NCBI RefSeq assembly: GCF_004792655.1
Contig: NZ_SRZC01000002.1
Coordinates: forward strand, 62,001 to 126,000
Direction of reading: 5' to 3'
DNA length: 64,000 nucleotides
From: Palleniella muris
GTDB taxonomy: Bacteria > Bacteroidota > Bacteroidia > Bacteroidales > Bacteroidaceae
In this document: positions 42,458-51,346 of the stretch, piece by piece
How the letters are laid out: every line of letters begins with the position of its first letter
Position numbering within the stretch: the stretch's first letter is position 1
Notes under the pieces: model-generated
What the model saw: the letters and a program-made list of their open reading frames with translations, nothing else
Database searches by the model: none
What the model was told of the DNA's origin: nothing
Program-made: the position numbers and the translations under genes

Positions 42458-43429
42458 TCAGAACGCCTCGCGATACTTTCCGTCCTCCTTATCATTGAGC
42501 ATGCTAAGGTAGGAATTGTACCTGCTTTCAGAGATGTAATGCTCCTCCAAAGCCTTTCTGACGGCACATCCCGGCTCATGAGTATGTGTGCAGTTGTTGA
42601 AGCGGCAGTCCTTGGAAAAGTGGAAAATCTCCTTGAAATACGAGCAAATCTCTTCCGGTTCCATGTCGAAAGTGCCGAAACCTTTGATTCCCGGAGTATC
42701 AATCAGCCATCCTCCCCCATCAGGAAGAGGAAGCATTTCCGAGAAAGTCGTGGTGTGCATGCCGGTGTTATGGGCATCGGAAATCTCCGCTGTCCGCAGA
42801 TTGACTCCAGGCAGCAAAGCATTGAGAATTGTCGATTTCCCCACTCCACTGTTACCGCTGAAGAGTGTAACCTTGTCTTTCAGCAATGCCGACAGTTCGT
42901 TTATGTCCTCGTTCTGCAGGGCTGAGAGGGCAAGACACTTGTATCCTACTGTCTCGTACAGTGTCATCATCATCTCCTGATAATGCAGTTCGTCCTCCGA
43001 AAGCAAGTCTCGCTTGTTGAAAGCAAGGATCACCGGCACGGAATAAGCCTCTGCCGAGGCAAGGAAACGGTCAATGAACGTTGTGCTGGTCTGTGGATGG
43101 TTTATCGTGACGACAAGCACAGCCTGGTCAACATTGGCAGCAAGAATATGGCTTGCCTTGGAGAGATTCTGCGACTTGCGTATGATATAGTTCCTCCGGT
43201 CGGCAATCTCCGTGATGAAAGCCGTCATGTCCCCTGTTGAATGTGTCTTGTCCGCAATAGTGTTCTGTGTAGGTTCGGTGATTGTCACACGGTCACCGAC
43301 AGCCACAGGATTGGTGCTGCGGATGCCTTTCAGCCGGAAACTGCCCTTTATTTTACAGTCCACGGTGCTCCCCTCATCGGTGAGCACCGTGTACCAGTAT
43401 CCTGTATTTTTAATTACGAGTCCTTGCAT
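42458..43429 (-). CDS. rsgA: ribosome-assembly GTPase RsgA
   Basis: This 323-aa circularly permuted GTPase helps late 30S assembly. The permuted order is visible: NKRDLL (G4), then [16 protein letters not shown] (G1), then [11 protein letters not shown] (G3). An OB-fold N-terminal domain ([19 protein letters not shown]) and a C-terminal zinc site ([14 protein letters not shown]) flank it. Its start overlaps the frr stop by one base (TGATG), so it is translated from the same operon. Confidence 0.95.
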   Translation of the reverse strand: MQGLVIKNTGYWYTVLTDEGSTVDCKIKGSFRLKGIRSTNPVAVGDRVTITEPTQNTIADKTHSTGDMTAFITEIADRRNYIIRKSQNLSKASHILAANVDQAVLVVTINHPQTSTTFIDRFLASAEAYSVPVILAFNKRDLLSEDELHYQEMMMTLYETVGYKCLALSALQNEDINELSALLKDKVTLFSGNSGVGKSTILNALLPGVNLRTAEISDAHNTGMHTTTFSEMLPLPDGGGWLIDTPGIKGFGTFDMEPEEICSYFKEIFHFSKDCRFNNCTHTHEPGCAVRKALEEHYISESRYNSYLSMLNDKEDGKYREAF

Positions 43430-43989
43430 CAGACAGTCATTATTTCCTGATTCTTCTCGGCAAGGATGTCCTCTATCTTCTTGACATACTTGTCGTGCAG
43501 TTTCTGCAGTTTCTCTTCCGCATCCTTCTGTTCGTCCTCAGCGAGTCCGTCCTTCACAGCCTTCTTGAAGGTCTCCTTGTATTCGGCACGAGCCTTGCGT
43601 ACAGAGACTTTCGCCTTCTCACCAATGCCGTTGCACTGCTTTGCCAGTTCGCGGCGGCGTTCCTCTGTCGGAACAGGGATGCAGAGGCGTACTATCTCAC
43701 CATTATTGTCCGGAGTGATGCCGAGCGTAGAGTTCACGATGGCTTTCTCGATTTCGCGGATAGCCTTCTTGTCCCATGGGCGGATAGCGATTGTGCGCGG
43801 GTCAGGAGTTGAGATGTTTGCTATTTGATTGAGAGGCACCATGGAACCATAGGATTCCACTCTGATACCGTCAACAAGAGCAGTGTTTGCCCTTCCGGCA
43901 CGGACATGTAATAATTGTTCGGAGAGGAATGTGCATGCCATTTCCATCTCTTCCTCAGCTTTCCTGAGGGTCTCTTTTACATCAATCAT
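43429..43989 (-). CDS. frr: ribosome recycling factor
   Basis: This 186-aa protein is a normal-length RRF with the three-helix-bundle pattern: [40 protein letters not shown] and [38 protein letters not shown] and ending [14 protein letters not shown]. It dissociates ribosomes after termination together with EF-G. Gene order secG-frr-rsgA on the minus strand. Confidence 0.96.
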   Translation of the reverse strand: MIDVKETLRKAEEEMEMACTFLSEQLLHVRAGRANTALVDGIRVESYGSMVPLNQIANISTPDPRTIAIRPWDKKAIREIEKAIVNSTLGITPDNNGEIVRLCIPVPTEERRRELAKQCNGIGEKAKVSVRKARAEYKETFKKAVKDGLAEDEQKDAEEKLQKLHDKYVKKIEDILAEKNQEIMTV

Positions 43990-44010
43990 AGTATTATGTT
44001 TTGGGGTTGG

Positions 44011-44370
44011 TTACTTTGCCTTTTCCGGTGCGGCAGGTGCAGGTGCAGCCTGCTTTGTCTGGCTTGCGCCGAAGCCCGGCAGGTTGTTAGGGTTTGTTGT
44101 CTGCTGCTCTGTAGCGGCTTTCTCTATGACACTCTCCTCTGTAACTGCCTTTGGAGCGACGTATGCGCAGAAAACGCTCAGCACTACCATTGCGGCAGCG
44201 AGTCCCCATGTTGTCTTCTCGATGAAGTCAGTTGTCTTGCGGACGCCAAGCATGGCATTGCCGCTTGAGAATCCTGTTGAAAGACCGCCACCCTTAGACT
44301 CCTGGATGAGCACGATGCCAATCATGAAAAGTGCTACAATGACGATAAGAATTACGAATAATGTGTACAT
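44011..44370 (-). CDS. secG: preprotein translocase subunit SecG
   Basis: This 119-aa protein has two membrane segments (about residues 2-22 and 55-75) joined by a loop with LIQESKGGGLSTGFSSGN, the SecG signature. The C-terminal tail is rich in Ala, Pro and Lys (PAPAAPEKAK). It is an accessory subunit of the SecYEG channel. The gene lies 3 bp after the TPR-like gene and 21 bp before frr. Confidence 0.93.
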   Translation of the reverse strand: MYTLFVILIVIVALFMIGIVLIQESKGGGLSTGFSSGNAMLGVRKTTDFIEKTTWGLAAAMVVLSVFCAYVAPKAVTEESVIEKAATEQQTTNPNNLPGFGASQTKQAAPAPAAPEKAK

Positions 44371-44373
44371 TGG

Positions 44374-45168
44374 TTATTTTGTTTTTTTGTTATTATTATT
44401 CACTATCAGTTTCTCAAGGAAACGTATCTGGTCTGCAAAGTAAGCATTTTTTTTCGGATTTTCCAAATTTAAACGCTTAATAATCTCTAATGCCTGTGAA
44501 TATCTTCGCTGATGCACGTATATTTGTGCCATTGTCTCCGTGTAGATAGTCACTTGCGGCGGTGTGTCGTCCTGAGACGGCGGGACATAACCACGCGGTT
44601 CTTCCGTGCTTTCCTCATCACGGAAGTCCGGCAGTGTGAACGGATTCCTCTCATGCGAGATGAAGTCGTCGATAAGGCTCTGCCCCTTCATCTGCGGAGC
44701 TTCCACCTCCGGTTCGTCCTCTGCCAACATGCTGCTTTCCAGAAGATACGCCACATAGTCCACCGTAGCGTCCGCCGGAGTAGGCTTCCTTCGTGTGGCA
44801 GGCTTCTCTTCCTGTTTCTCCTCAGGCAAGGAGTCAAGGAAGTTGTCTATAAGTTCCGATGTCCTGCTTACGGCATTTCCACCGTCCTTGCGTGCCGTTT
44901 TCTTTTGTTCGGCATCAGGACCTTCAGGTTTCCGCAACTTGTAATGCGCCGCTTCGACAAGCTGGAACAGCACTTTCCTGTCAGTGATGTACACCGAAGC
45001 CTTCCTCAGTTCCTCATCGAACGTGGCGTCATGCAGCAGGTAGAGGTTCCGGAGCATCAGCAGTCTGGCAGTCTGGTGGTACGGATACAGTGCTATGAGA
45101 CTCCTCAGGTCATAAAGAGTCTCACGGTCCATCCTTTCAGGGTGTTGTATCAGTTCTGTCAGATTCAT
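44374..45168 (-). CDS. SecG-linked tetratricopeptide-type protein
   Basis: This 264-aa protein from the ATG at 45168 (MNLTELIQHPERMDRETLYD) has a helical N-terminal domain (LRSLIALYPYHQTARLLMLRN), a low-complexity Glu/Pro/Lys linker (DSLPEEKQEEKPATRRKPTP), and a C-terminal TPR-like helix pair (ETMAQIYVHQRRYSQALEII). The upstream frame to 45222 is beyond the promoter's -7 box and is excluded. Genes of this type precede secG in many Bacteroidetes. Role unknown. Confidence 0.85.
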   Translation of the reverse strand: MNLTELIQHPERMDRETLYDLRSLIALYPYHQTARLLMLRNLYLLHDATFDEELRKASVYITDRKVLFQLVEAAHYKLRKPEGPDAEQKKTARKDGGNAVSRTSELIDNFLDSLPEEKQEEKPATRRKPTPADATVDYVAYLLESSMLAEDEPEVEAPQMKGQSLIDDFISHERNPFTLPDFRDEESTEEPRGYVPPSQDDTPPQVTIYTETMAQIYVHQRRYSQALEIIKRLNLENPKKNAYFADQIRFLEKLIVNNNNKKTK

Positions 45169-45195
45169 TCGTTGCGGAATAGTCGTTAAGGAGTG

Positions 45196-45203
45196 CAAAG
45201 TTA
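45196..45203 (-). promoter_or_regulatory. -7 box of the TPR-secG-frr-rsgA operon
   Basis: The minus strand reads TAACTTTG, about 28 bp before the chosen start at 45168. It excludes the longer upstream frame. Confidence 0.6.
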
Positions 45204-45297
45204 CGAAAAAAAAGGCAAACACAGTGCTCTTTATTTAGAAATGTGTGCCAAAGGTCTTTTTTTTCTGTCAAGATGCCGAAATTTAGTAGTTTTTTCG

Positions 45298-45305
45298 TAT
45301 CTTTG
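45298..45305 (+). promoter_or_regulatory. -7 box of the AmpG-like gene
   Basis: TATCTTTG lies 56 bp before the ATG at 45361. Starting at the earlier ATG (45319) would leave almost no leader. Confidence 0.55.
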
Positions 45306-45360
45306 CAATAATATTTTCATGAAGTATTCCATATTTCAGAACAAATCCGACACCAACAGA

Positions 45361-46653
45361 ATGAACTTGAAATCTTCCCCATGGGCATGGGTGCCCTCAC
45401 TTTATTTCGCCGAAGGACTGCCTTATGTGGCAGTAATGACCATATCGCTCATACTCTACAAGCAGCTTGGCCTGAGCAATGCTGACATCACTTTCTACAC
45501 CTCGTGGCTTTACCTGCCATGGGTGATAAAGCCTCTTTGGAGTCCTTTCGTGGACATAATCAAGAGCAAACGCTGGTGGATAACTGCCATGCAGCTGCTC
45601 ATCGGCGCGGCATTCGGCGGCATAGCATTCACCATTCCGACATCAATATGGCTTCAGGGAACGCTCTGCTTTTTCTGGCTTATGGCATTCTCAAGCGCCA
45701 CACATGACATTGCAGCCGACGGATTCTACATGCTCGGACTGGACCAGCACGACCAGGCCTGCTTTGTAGGCATACGCTCGACTTTCTACCGCCTTGCTAT
45801 GATTATGGGACAAGGCTTCCTGGTGATGATAGCAGGCAATCTGCAGGTGGTGTTCCGAGGGAGCATAGCTTTCTCGTGGAGCCTCACTTTCTATGGGCTT
45901 CTCGGACTGTTTGTAGCTTTTTGGCTATGGCATAACTACATACTGCCGCGCCCGAAGGAAGACGATGAGCGCGGCATGTCAGGCGAGAAAGGCACACTGA
46001 GCATAAAGGCGATGTTCGCAGAGCTTGGCGAGACCGTCATCTCGTTCTTCAAGAAGCCGCAGGTGGTGGCGGGAATACTGTTCATGCTGCTCTACCGCAT
46101 GCCTGAAGGACTGCTTGTGAAGGTGTCGTCGCTGTTCCTTCTTGACCCGCAAAGTGCCGGCGGACTGGGACTTTCGCCCATGGAATACGGACTTGTGCAG
46201 GGCACGGTGGGCGTTGTCGGGCTGACCATCGGCGGCATAATCGGCGGCATCTGTGCAGGAAAGGACGGTCTGAAACGGTGGCTGTGGCCTATGGTGTGCG
46301 CCATAACGCTGCCGGATGCAGTATACATATACCTCAGCTATGCCCTGCCCTCCTCTCTCTTCATCGTCAACCTTTGCGTCTTCGTGGAACAGTTCGGCTA
46401 TGGCTTCGGATTCACAGCGTATATGCTCTACCTTATTTATTATAGCCAAGGGAAATACAAGACCTCCCACTATGCCTTGTGCACAGCCTTCATGGCTCTC
46501 TCGATGATGATTCCGGGCTTGTATGCCGGCGCACTGCAGGAGTTGGTAGGCTACCGCAATTTCTTCATAATCGTCATGTGCACCTGTGCCGTCACGTTCC
46601 TTGTCACCGCTCTGCTGAAGATAGACCCAAAGTTCGGAAAGAAGGAGAAATAA
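45361..46653 (+). CDS. ampG: AmpG-like MFS permease
   Basis: This 430-aa, 12-TM MFS protein carries out uptake of muropeptides in the AmpG family. Characteristic segments are SPWAWVPSLYFAEGLPYVAV, LYKQLGLSNADITFYTSWLY, LPWVIKPLWSPFVDIIKSKR and FSSATHDIAADGFYMLGLD. Starting at 45361 (MNLKSSPWAW) fits both the family and the -7 box. The end reads KIDPKFGKKEK. In the absence of an ampC gene here, cell-wall recycling rather than beta-lactamase regulation is its likely role. Confidence 0.85.
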   Translation: MNLKSSPWAWVPSLYFAEGLPYVAVMTISLILYKQLGLSNADITFYTSWLYLPWVIKPLWSPFVDIIKSKRWWITAMQLLIGAAFGGIAFTIPTSIWLQGTLCFFWLMAFSSATHDIAADGFYMLGLDQHDQACFVGIRSTFYRLAMIMGQGFLVMIAGNLQVVFRGSIAFSWSLTFYGLLGLFVAFWLWHNYILPRPKEDDERGMSGEKGTLSIKAMFAELGETVISFFKKPQVVAGILFMLLYRMPEGLLVKVSSLFLLDPQSAGGLGLSPMEYGLVQGTVGVVGLTIGGIIGGICAGKDGLKRWLWPMVCAITLPDAVYIYLSYALPSSLFIVNLCVFVEQFGYGFGFTAYMLYLIYYSQGKYKTSHYALCTAFMALSMMIPGLYAGALQELVGYRNFFIIVMCTCAVTFLVTALLKIDPKFGKKEK

Positions 46654-46701
46654 TGGCTGTCCTCATTTTTTTCATAGGACATACAAAGCAAAAACAGCCA
46701 T

Positions 46702-46744
46702 AATTCTCAAACAATCGAACATTCAGCCCCTACCGCGTAGCGGT
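46702..46744 (-). repeat. second copy of the 5809-5853 block
   Basis: The stretch AATTCTCAAACAATCGAACA and onward to ACCGCGTAGCGGT is the inverted near-copy of 5809-5853. It lies between the AmpG-like gene and an IS982 remnant. A short hairpin (46653-46660 with 46694-46701, ATGGCTGT/ACAGCCAT) may terminate the AmpG-like gene. Confidence 0.55.
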
Positions 46745-46779
46745 TTAAGAAAGTAGCCGTGGGTCGCAACCCACGGAAT

Positions 46780-46968
46780 ATGTATGTCATCGAATGCATC
46801 AATGACCTGCTGAAGAACAAGGCGGAGATTGTACATTCAAGGCACAGGTCTGTGCACAACTTCATAATGAACATCTGCTCCGCACTGACAGCATACTGCT
46901 TCTTTGACAACAAGCCAGAGGCTATGCCCGTGCATGTGGAGAAATCAAGGCAGATGGAGCTATTTTAA
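46780..46968 (+). pseudogene. IS982-family transposase, C-terminal remnant
   Basis: The reading frame MYVIECINDLLKNKAEIVHS, then RHRSVHNFIMNICSALTAYC, FFDNKPEAMP matches the C-terminal pattern of IS982 transposases (I-E-x2-N-D-x-L-K ... H-x-R-H-R-S-x2-N-F ... AYxFxxxKP). Only the last 60 or so residues survive; the catalytic DDE domain and both ends of the insertion sequence are gone. The upstream part is replaced by a hairpin (CCGTGGGTCGCAACCCACGG) and dispersed repeat sequence. Confidence 0.65.
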
Positions 46969-47133
46969 ATGATTGCTTATCCCGAACTCGCGTATTTTAC
47001 AGCAAAGCAATTAAAAAACTCACGCGCTTTCGTGGAGAATAATTTCCGTTATTTTTCACATTCCAAGTCTATTGCAAAACAAATGTTAAAAACATCAGAT
47101 TACTACGTTTTTTGTTCTGCATTTTAGAAGGAT

Positions 47134-47191
47134 TATCATCGAAAAAGTGTAGGGTTTGCTTGTTTTTATCATCGAAAAAAATGTAAGTTTG
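47134..47191 (+). promoter_or_regulatory. 33-bp duplicated promoter
   Basis: TATCATCGAAAAA occurs at 47134 and 47167, exactly 33 bp apart, each followed by a -7-like box (TAGGGTTTG with one extra base, then a perfect TAAGTTTG at 47184-47191). Similar sequence often precedes genes in Bacteroidetes. Only a doubtful 47-codon frame follows, so the gene it served may be lost. The stretch 46969-47133 also holds a half-copy of the 358-bp element end near 47010 and nothing else. Confidence 0.55.
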
Positions 47192-47209
47192 CAAAACAAA
47201 ATAAAAATC

Positions 47210-47353
47210 ATGAGCTATGAAAAGACAGATTTACAAACAGTTAACGGACTGAAAAGCAAGCAAAAGCAGAAAACCACTGATATCTGTCTTTCCATGAATG
47301 GCTATGTTGAGCAAAAACATTCCACTATATGCAGTGGGCACAATGTAGGTTGA
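47210..47353 (+). CDS. small open reading frame, doubtful
   Basis: A 47-codon frame from ATG 47210 (MSYEKTDLQTVNGLKSKQKQ) starts 18 bp after a good -7 box and ends before the prmA terminator. No family is recognised and composition is Lys/Gln-rich. It may be the 5' fragment of a lost gene, or chance. Confidence 0.3.
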   Translation: MSYEKTDLQTVNGLKSKQKQKTTDICLSMNGYVEQKHSTICSGHNVG

Positions 47354-47381
47354 AAAAAAGCATTAATGAACAAAAGAAGCA

Positions 47382-47421
47382 CCCGAAGGCAGACCGGCAC
47401 ATAACCAGGCAAGCCTTCGGG
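47382..47421 (-). terminator. prmA terminator
   Basis: A 9-bp stem CCCGAAGGC / GCCTTCGGG (47382-47390 and 47413-47421) with T-rich flank on both strands lies 10 bp after prmA. Confidence 0.75.
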
Positions 47422-47430
47422 CGTTTTTCA

Positions 47431-48297
47431 CTATCTGCCGAGAACAAGCATTGTCCAGTCGTTCGTGACGCAGCGTTCCACCTCGTGAAGCCCCAATTCA
47501 TCAGCCTTTTCAAGGAGCATCGGGACATCCTCCTCGTAGAAACCGCTGAGAATCACCGTGCCACCCATGTTCAGTGTCTCCACAATCGCAGGCAGGTCGG
47601 CAAGGAGGATGTTACGGTTGATGTTCGCCACGATGACATCAAAGACCCCGTCGACATGGCTCAGCACGGAGACATCGCCAAGAAGAATCTCGTCGATGGT
47701 AACATTGTTGAGCGCAGCATTATGGTGTGTGTTGTCCACACTCCATTCGTCTATGTCGTAAGCCGTCACATGCTCCGCCCCGCAACACTTTGCCACAATG
47801 GACAGAATGCCCGTGCCGCATCCGCAGTCGAGGACGCGCTTGCCGGCGAAGTCAAACTGCAGGAGCTTCCCTACAATCATCTTCGTTGTCTCGTGGGCAC
47901 CGTTGCCGAACGCCATCTTTTGGTCTATGGCGATTGAAATGGGAGCCTCCGTGGCGAGAGTCTCCGCCTCCGGGCTTGCAGCGTCATAGATGACGCACTC
48001 GCTGCCGACACGTATAGGGTCAAAAACTTCCTTCTCGTAGGTCTCGTTCCAGTTCTGGGACTCCACCTCCTCGGTATGGAAACTGATGGCTGCCGTCTCT
48101 ATCGGGAAATCGAGAATATGCGCGAGGGTATGCTCCTCACTGTAGTACTGCGTCTGGATATAGCCATCAATGCCATCGTCCGTATCTACAAACGACTCAT
48201 AACCGGCCTCACAAACACTGTCGGCAAGAAGCTCGCGACACACCTGCATCAGTTCCTCTGACACCTCTATCTTAAAGTGGGTTACGCTGTAATCCAT
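47431..48297 (-). CDS. prmA: ribosomal protein L11 methyltransferase
   Basis: This 288-aa SAM-dependent enzyme trimethylates ribosomal protein L11. The SAM-binding motif KRVLDCGCGTGILSIVAKCC, the preceding MAFGNGAHETTKM loop, and the catalytic-type NINRNILLADLP (NPP-like region) are visible. The N-terminal substrate-recognition domain, shorter than in E. coli, is typical of Bacteroidetes. The start MDYSVTHFKIEVSEELMQ is preceded by a -7 box TAATTTTG (48332-48339). Confidence 0.93.
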   Translation of the reverse strand: MDYSVTHFKIEVSEELMQVCRELLADSVCEAGYESFVDTDDGIDGYIQTQYYSEEHTLAHILDFPIETAAISFHTEEVESQNWNETYEKEVFDPIRVGSECVIYDAASPEAETLATEAPISIAIDQKMAFGNGAHETTKMIVGKLLQFDFAGKRVLDCGCGTGILSIVAKCCGAEHVTAYDIDEWSVDNTHHNAALNNVTIDEILLGDVSVLSHVDGVFDVIVANINRNILLADLPAIVETLNMGGTVILSGFYEEDVPMLLEKADELGLHEVERCVTNDWTMLVLGR

Positions 48298-48466
48298 AAT
48301 TCTAATGTAGACTATTTGTTAAAATACTGTGCAAAATTATAAAAAATAGGGGAAATCCCCATACGTTTTAGGAAAATTCCGTATATTTGCATAGTTATTT
48401 TTCCATAATTTTGCGTCAGGAAACAGATAATGATGCTTACAGATTAACGATGAAAGGATGAACAAT

Positions 48467-49468
48467 ATGAAAAAGACAATCTTTACAACACTCGCCGCAA
48501 TGCTCCTGCCACTCACAATGACGGCGCAGGATGACATGTATTTCACACCGACAAAAGCCGAGGTGAAGGCTGCAAAGGAAGCTCGCAAGAAGGAGCGTGA
48601 GGCGGAGATTGCACGCAGAAAGGCGTATGAGCAAGCTCGCGGGGTATACTATAGCGGACTGAACAAGACCGATGACGAGTACAACCGTCGCGTAAGCCAC
48701 AAGGATTTCAAGCCGGTAGCCCTCAATGACACTATCCTTGCAAGCACGGACTCCATAGCAAGTGACATCATAGAGTTCCCTGCCGGCAACGCTTCGCGCA
48801 TGGAAAAGGGTGTCTACCCTACCGAAGACGAGGCACGTGTGGACACTGTTTATAAATACATCGTCATGGACGATGACGACTACCGTTATTCCCGACTGCT
48901 CTCACGCTATGACGATTTCTATTTCTGGCATGCCTTCCACGACCCGTTCTACAACCCATGGTACTACAATCCTTGGTACTACGGACCGCGCTGGAGCTAC
49001 AACTACTATGCTTGGAGCGGCTGGTATGACCCGTGGTATGGTCCGGGCTGGGACTGGTACGACCCATGGTATCATCCGTGGCACAACATGGGATGGGTGA
49101 TTCCTGTCTATCCGAGCTACAGACCGGCAGGCAACGCGCCTACAAGATATGCCGGAGTGCACCGCCGTGGCACACTGAACACTGCACGCGGCCATAACAG
49201 GAACTCAAGCTATGCTGTGGCAAACAGGAACGGTGACAGGACAGGAAGATACCATTTCAACCGCAACACGTCAGGAAGGTATGACAACAATTCCTTCAAC
49301 AACCGCAACAACTGGAACAACAATAACAACCGTCCGGCAAACCGACCGACTTATTCAAACGGCAACATGGGAGGCGGTTCTCATGGCAGCAGCATCGGAG
49401 GCGGCAGCCATAGCGGCGGTTCACGCAGTGCCGGAGGCTTCGGAGGACGTGGCGGAGGACGCCGATAA
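48467..49468 (+). CDS. exported Trp/Tyr/Pro-rich protein
   Basis: This 333-aa protein has signal peptide MKKTIFTTLAAMLLPLTMTA. After a Lys/Glu helix (KAEVKAAKEARKKEREAEIA) and a linker, residues about 155-220 are extraordinarily rich in Trp, Tyr and Pro (YNPWYYNPWYYGPRWSYNYY, WYDPWYGPGWDWYDPWYHPW). The C-terminal 90 residues are Asn/Gly/Ser/Arg-rich, ending FGGRGGGRR. Such proteins occur in many Bacteroidales with no known role. A -7 box TATATTTG is at 48382-48389. An ATG three codons earlier (48458) is also possible. It probably shares a transcript with the FadL-like porin 54 bp downstream. Confidence 0.8.
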   Translation: MKKTIFTTLAAMLLPLTMTAQDDMYFTPTKAEVKAAKEARKKEREAEIARRKAYEQARGVYYSGLNKTDDEYNRRVSHKDFKPVALNDTILASTDSIASDIIEFPAGNASRMEKGVYPTEDEARVDTVYKYIVMDDDDYRYSRLLSRYDDFYFWHAFHDPFYNPWYYNPWYYGPRWSYNYYAWSGWYDPWYGPGWDWYDPWYHPWHNMGWVIPVYPSYRPAGNAPTRYAGVHRRGTLNTARGHNRNSSYAVANRNGDRTGRYHFNRNTSGRYDNNSFNNRNNWNNNNNRPANRPTYSNGNMGGGSHGSSIGGGSHSGGSRSAGGFGGRGGGRR

Positions 49469-49522
49469 TGGCATTGGCTTCCTAAAACATTATAAAAAGA
49501 ACAATATAAAAAGGACAGATAT

Positions 49523-51121
49523 ATGAAGAAAATCATTACAATGGCAGCTATGGCAGTGACTCTCTCTACAGCTGCACAGGACACATACCAGAGCGCACAG
49601 TTGGCAGGCGATGACCTCAACGGCACGGCACGCTATGTCGGTATGGGCGGAGCGATGGAAGCACTCGGTGCAGACCTTTCGACTATGGGCACCAACCCTG
49701 CCGGCATAGGTATGTTCCGCAAGTCTCAGGCATCTGTCTCCGGAGGTCTGCAGGTGTTCGGAGGTAACTACGAGAGCAACACTCTCAACAGTTATCTTGA
49801 CGGCAAAAAGACCACAGGCAGCTTTGACCAGATTGGTTTTGTGCTGACAACAAAGGCGGGACATGACTCTTATCTTAACTTCGGATTCAATTTCCACAAG
49901 TCAAAGAATTTCAATCAGTTGCTTTCCGCCGCAAATTCCTTGAACGGTGCGTCATTGAACAAAGTGTCGTTCAATAAATGGAAGGATGTAGACACTGACC
50001 ACGATTTCTACGAGCCAAGCTACTCCACTGTGGATTGGTTGAATGACCAACTGGTGAATCCTTACACTGTTGATGGCGATGACAAATACGTAAGTTCATT
50101 CAATTCATATTTTCACGCCAAGGATTTCACACAACATCAGGTGCAGAGTGGCTACATTGGTGACTATGATTTCAACATAAGTGGCAACATTCATAACCGT
50201 ATTTACCTCGGACTGACCTTCGGAATCAAGGATGTCAACTACGAAAGCCGCAGCCTTTATACAGAGACTCTGCTGTTTGAGAATGACATAGATGAAATGG
50301 GAAAAATGTATCTTGATGATTCTCGCAGAATAACAGGTACAGGATTCAATGTCAAGTTCGGTGCCATTGTACGCCCAGTGGATGACTCACCATTCCGCAT
50401 TGGTGCTTATGTCCACACTCCGACATGGTACAAACTGACGACATCCAACTACACGGAGATGGCAACAGAGGACTTTGAAACAGGCAAAATCACTAGCATT
50501 TCGTCAGAAGACCATCTTGATTTCAGACTTAACACGCCTTGGCTCTTCGGTGTTTCATTAGGCCATACGATAGGCAATGTTGCAGCTATCGGCGCAACTT
50601 ACGAGTACAGCGACTATGGTTCTTTGGACAACCGTGTGATTGATGAGGACTATTATTACGACAGCTGGTATGACGATTATTACTACGGAGGTGACCGCTC
50701 TACATCGGACAAAGCCATGAAGCGTAACACAGAGAAGAGCCTTCAGGGAGTGCACACTCTCCGTTTGGGTGCCGAACTAAAGCTATGTCCTGAGGTAGCA
50801 CTGCGCTTCGGATACAACTATGTCTCTCCGAAATACTCTGAGTTTGGCTGCCGTGACACAGATATTCCTTCACAGGGCGTGGAGTTTGCATCTACAGCAG
50901 CATACACAAACTGGAAAGATACTAACCGTTTCACGTGCGGCATAGGGTATGCAAAAGGCCCGTTCTCTATCGATGTGGCTTACAAGTACAGCCAGACAAA
51001 CGGCGATTTCTACCCATTCTATGACGGAATTGGCAAGGGTGAGTACACCAACAATCCGGGAGCGACAAGCGTAAGTGACAAGCGTCACCAGCTGCTGATG
51101 ACACTTGGTTTCCGTTTCTAA
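49523..51121 (+). CDS. FadL/OmpP1-type outer-membrane protein
   Basis: This 532-aa exported barrel has signal peptide MKKIITMAAMAVTLSTAAQ. The mature start ARYVGMGGAMEALGADLSTM followed by GTNPAGIGMFRKSQ is the hallmark of the FadL/TodX family in Bacteroidetes, often labelled hemin receptor there. The barrel continues in strands to LLMTLGFRF, with a final Phe. FadL members take up hydrophobic compounds; no substrate can be named. The segment YYYDSWYDDYYYGGDRS is an unusual Tyr-rich extracellular loop. Confidence 0.86.
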   Translation: MKKIITMAAMAVTLSTAAQDTYQSAQLAGDDLNGTARYVGMGGAMEALGADLSTMGTNPAGIGMFRKSQASVSGGLQVFGGNYESNTLNSYLDGKKTTGSFDQIGFVLTTKAGHDSYLNFGFNFHKSKNFNQLLSAANSLNGASLNKVSFNKWKDVDTDHDFYEPSYSTVDWLNDQLVNPYTVDGDDKYVSSFNSYFHAKDFTQHQVQSGYIGDYDFNISGNIHNRIYLGLTFGIKDVNYESRSLYTETLLFENDIDEMGKMYLDDSRRITGTGFNVKFGAIVRPVDDSPFRIGAYVHTPTWYKLTTSNYTEMATEDFETGKITSISSEDHLDFRLNTPWLFGVSLGHTIGNVAAIGATYEYSDYGSLDNRVIDEDYYYDSWYDDYYYGGDRSTSDKAMKRNTEKSLQGVHTLRLGAELKLCPEVALRFGYNYVSPKYSEFGCRDTDIPSQGVEFASTAAYTNWKDTNRFTCGIGYAKGPFSIDVAYKYSQTNGDFYPFYDGIGKGEYTNNPGATSVSDKRHQLLMTLGFRF

Positions 51122-51346
51122 TGCCATATTTAAGAGTTTGATAACTGATTCAGGTTTTGCAAACAGCATATTGCGTGGACAAAAAAAACCGCACCAACGG
51201 TGACAACATGGAGCTTTGCCTCAGCATCGAGTGTGAGAACCCTATGCAAAAGAACCGCATTAGCGGTTCATTCTGACGCATGGAGCCACTTGCAAAATCT
51301 GAATCGAATATTTTTAATACACACCCCTGAAAACAACAGGAGACTT

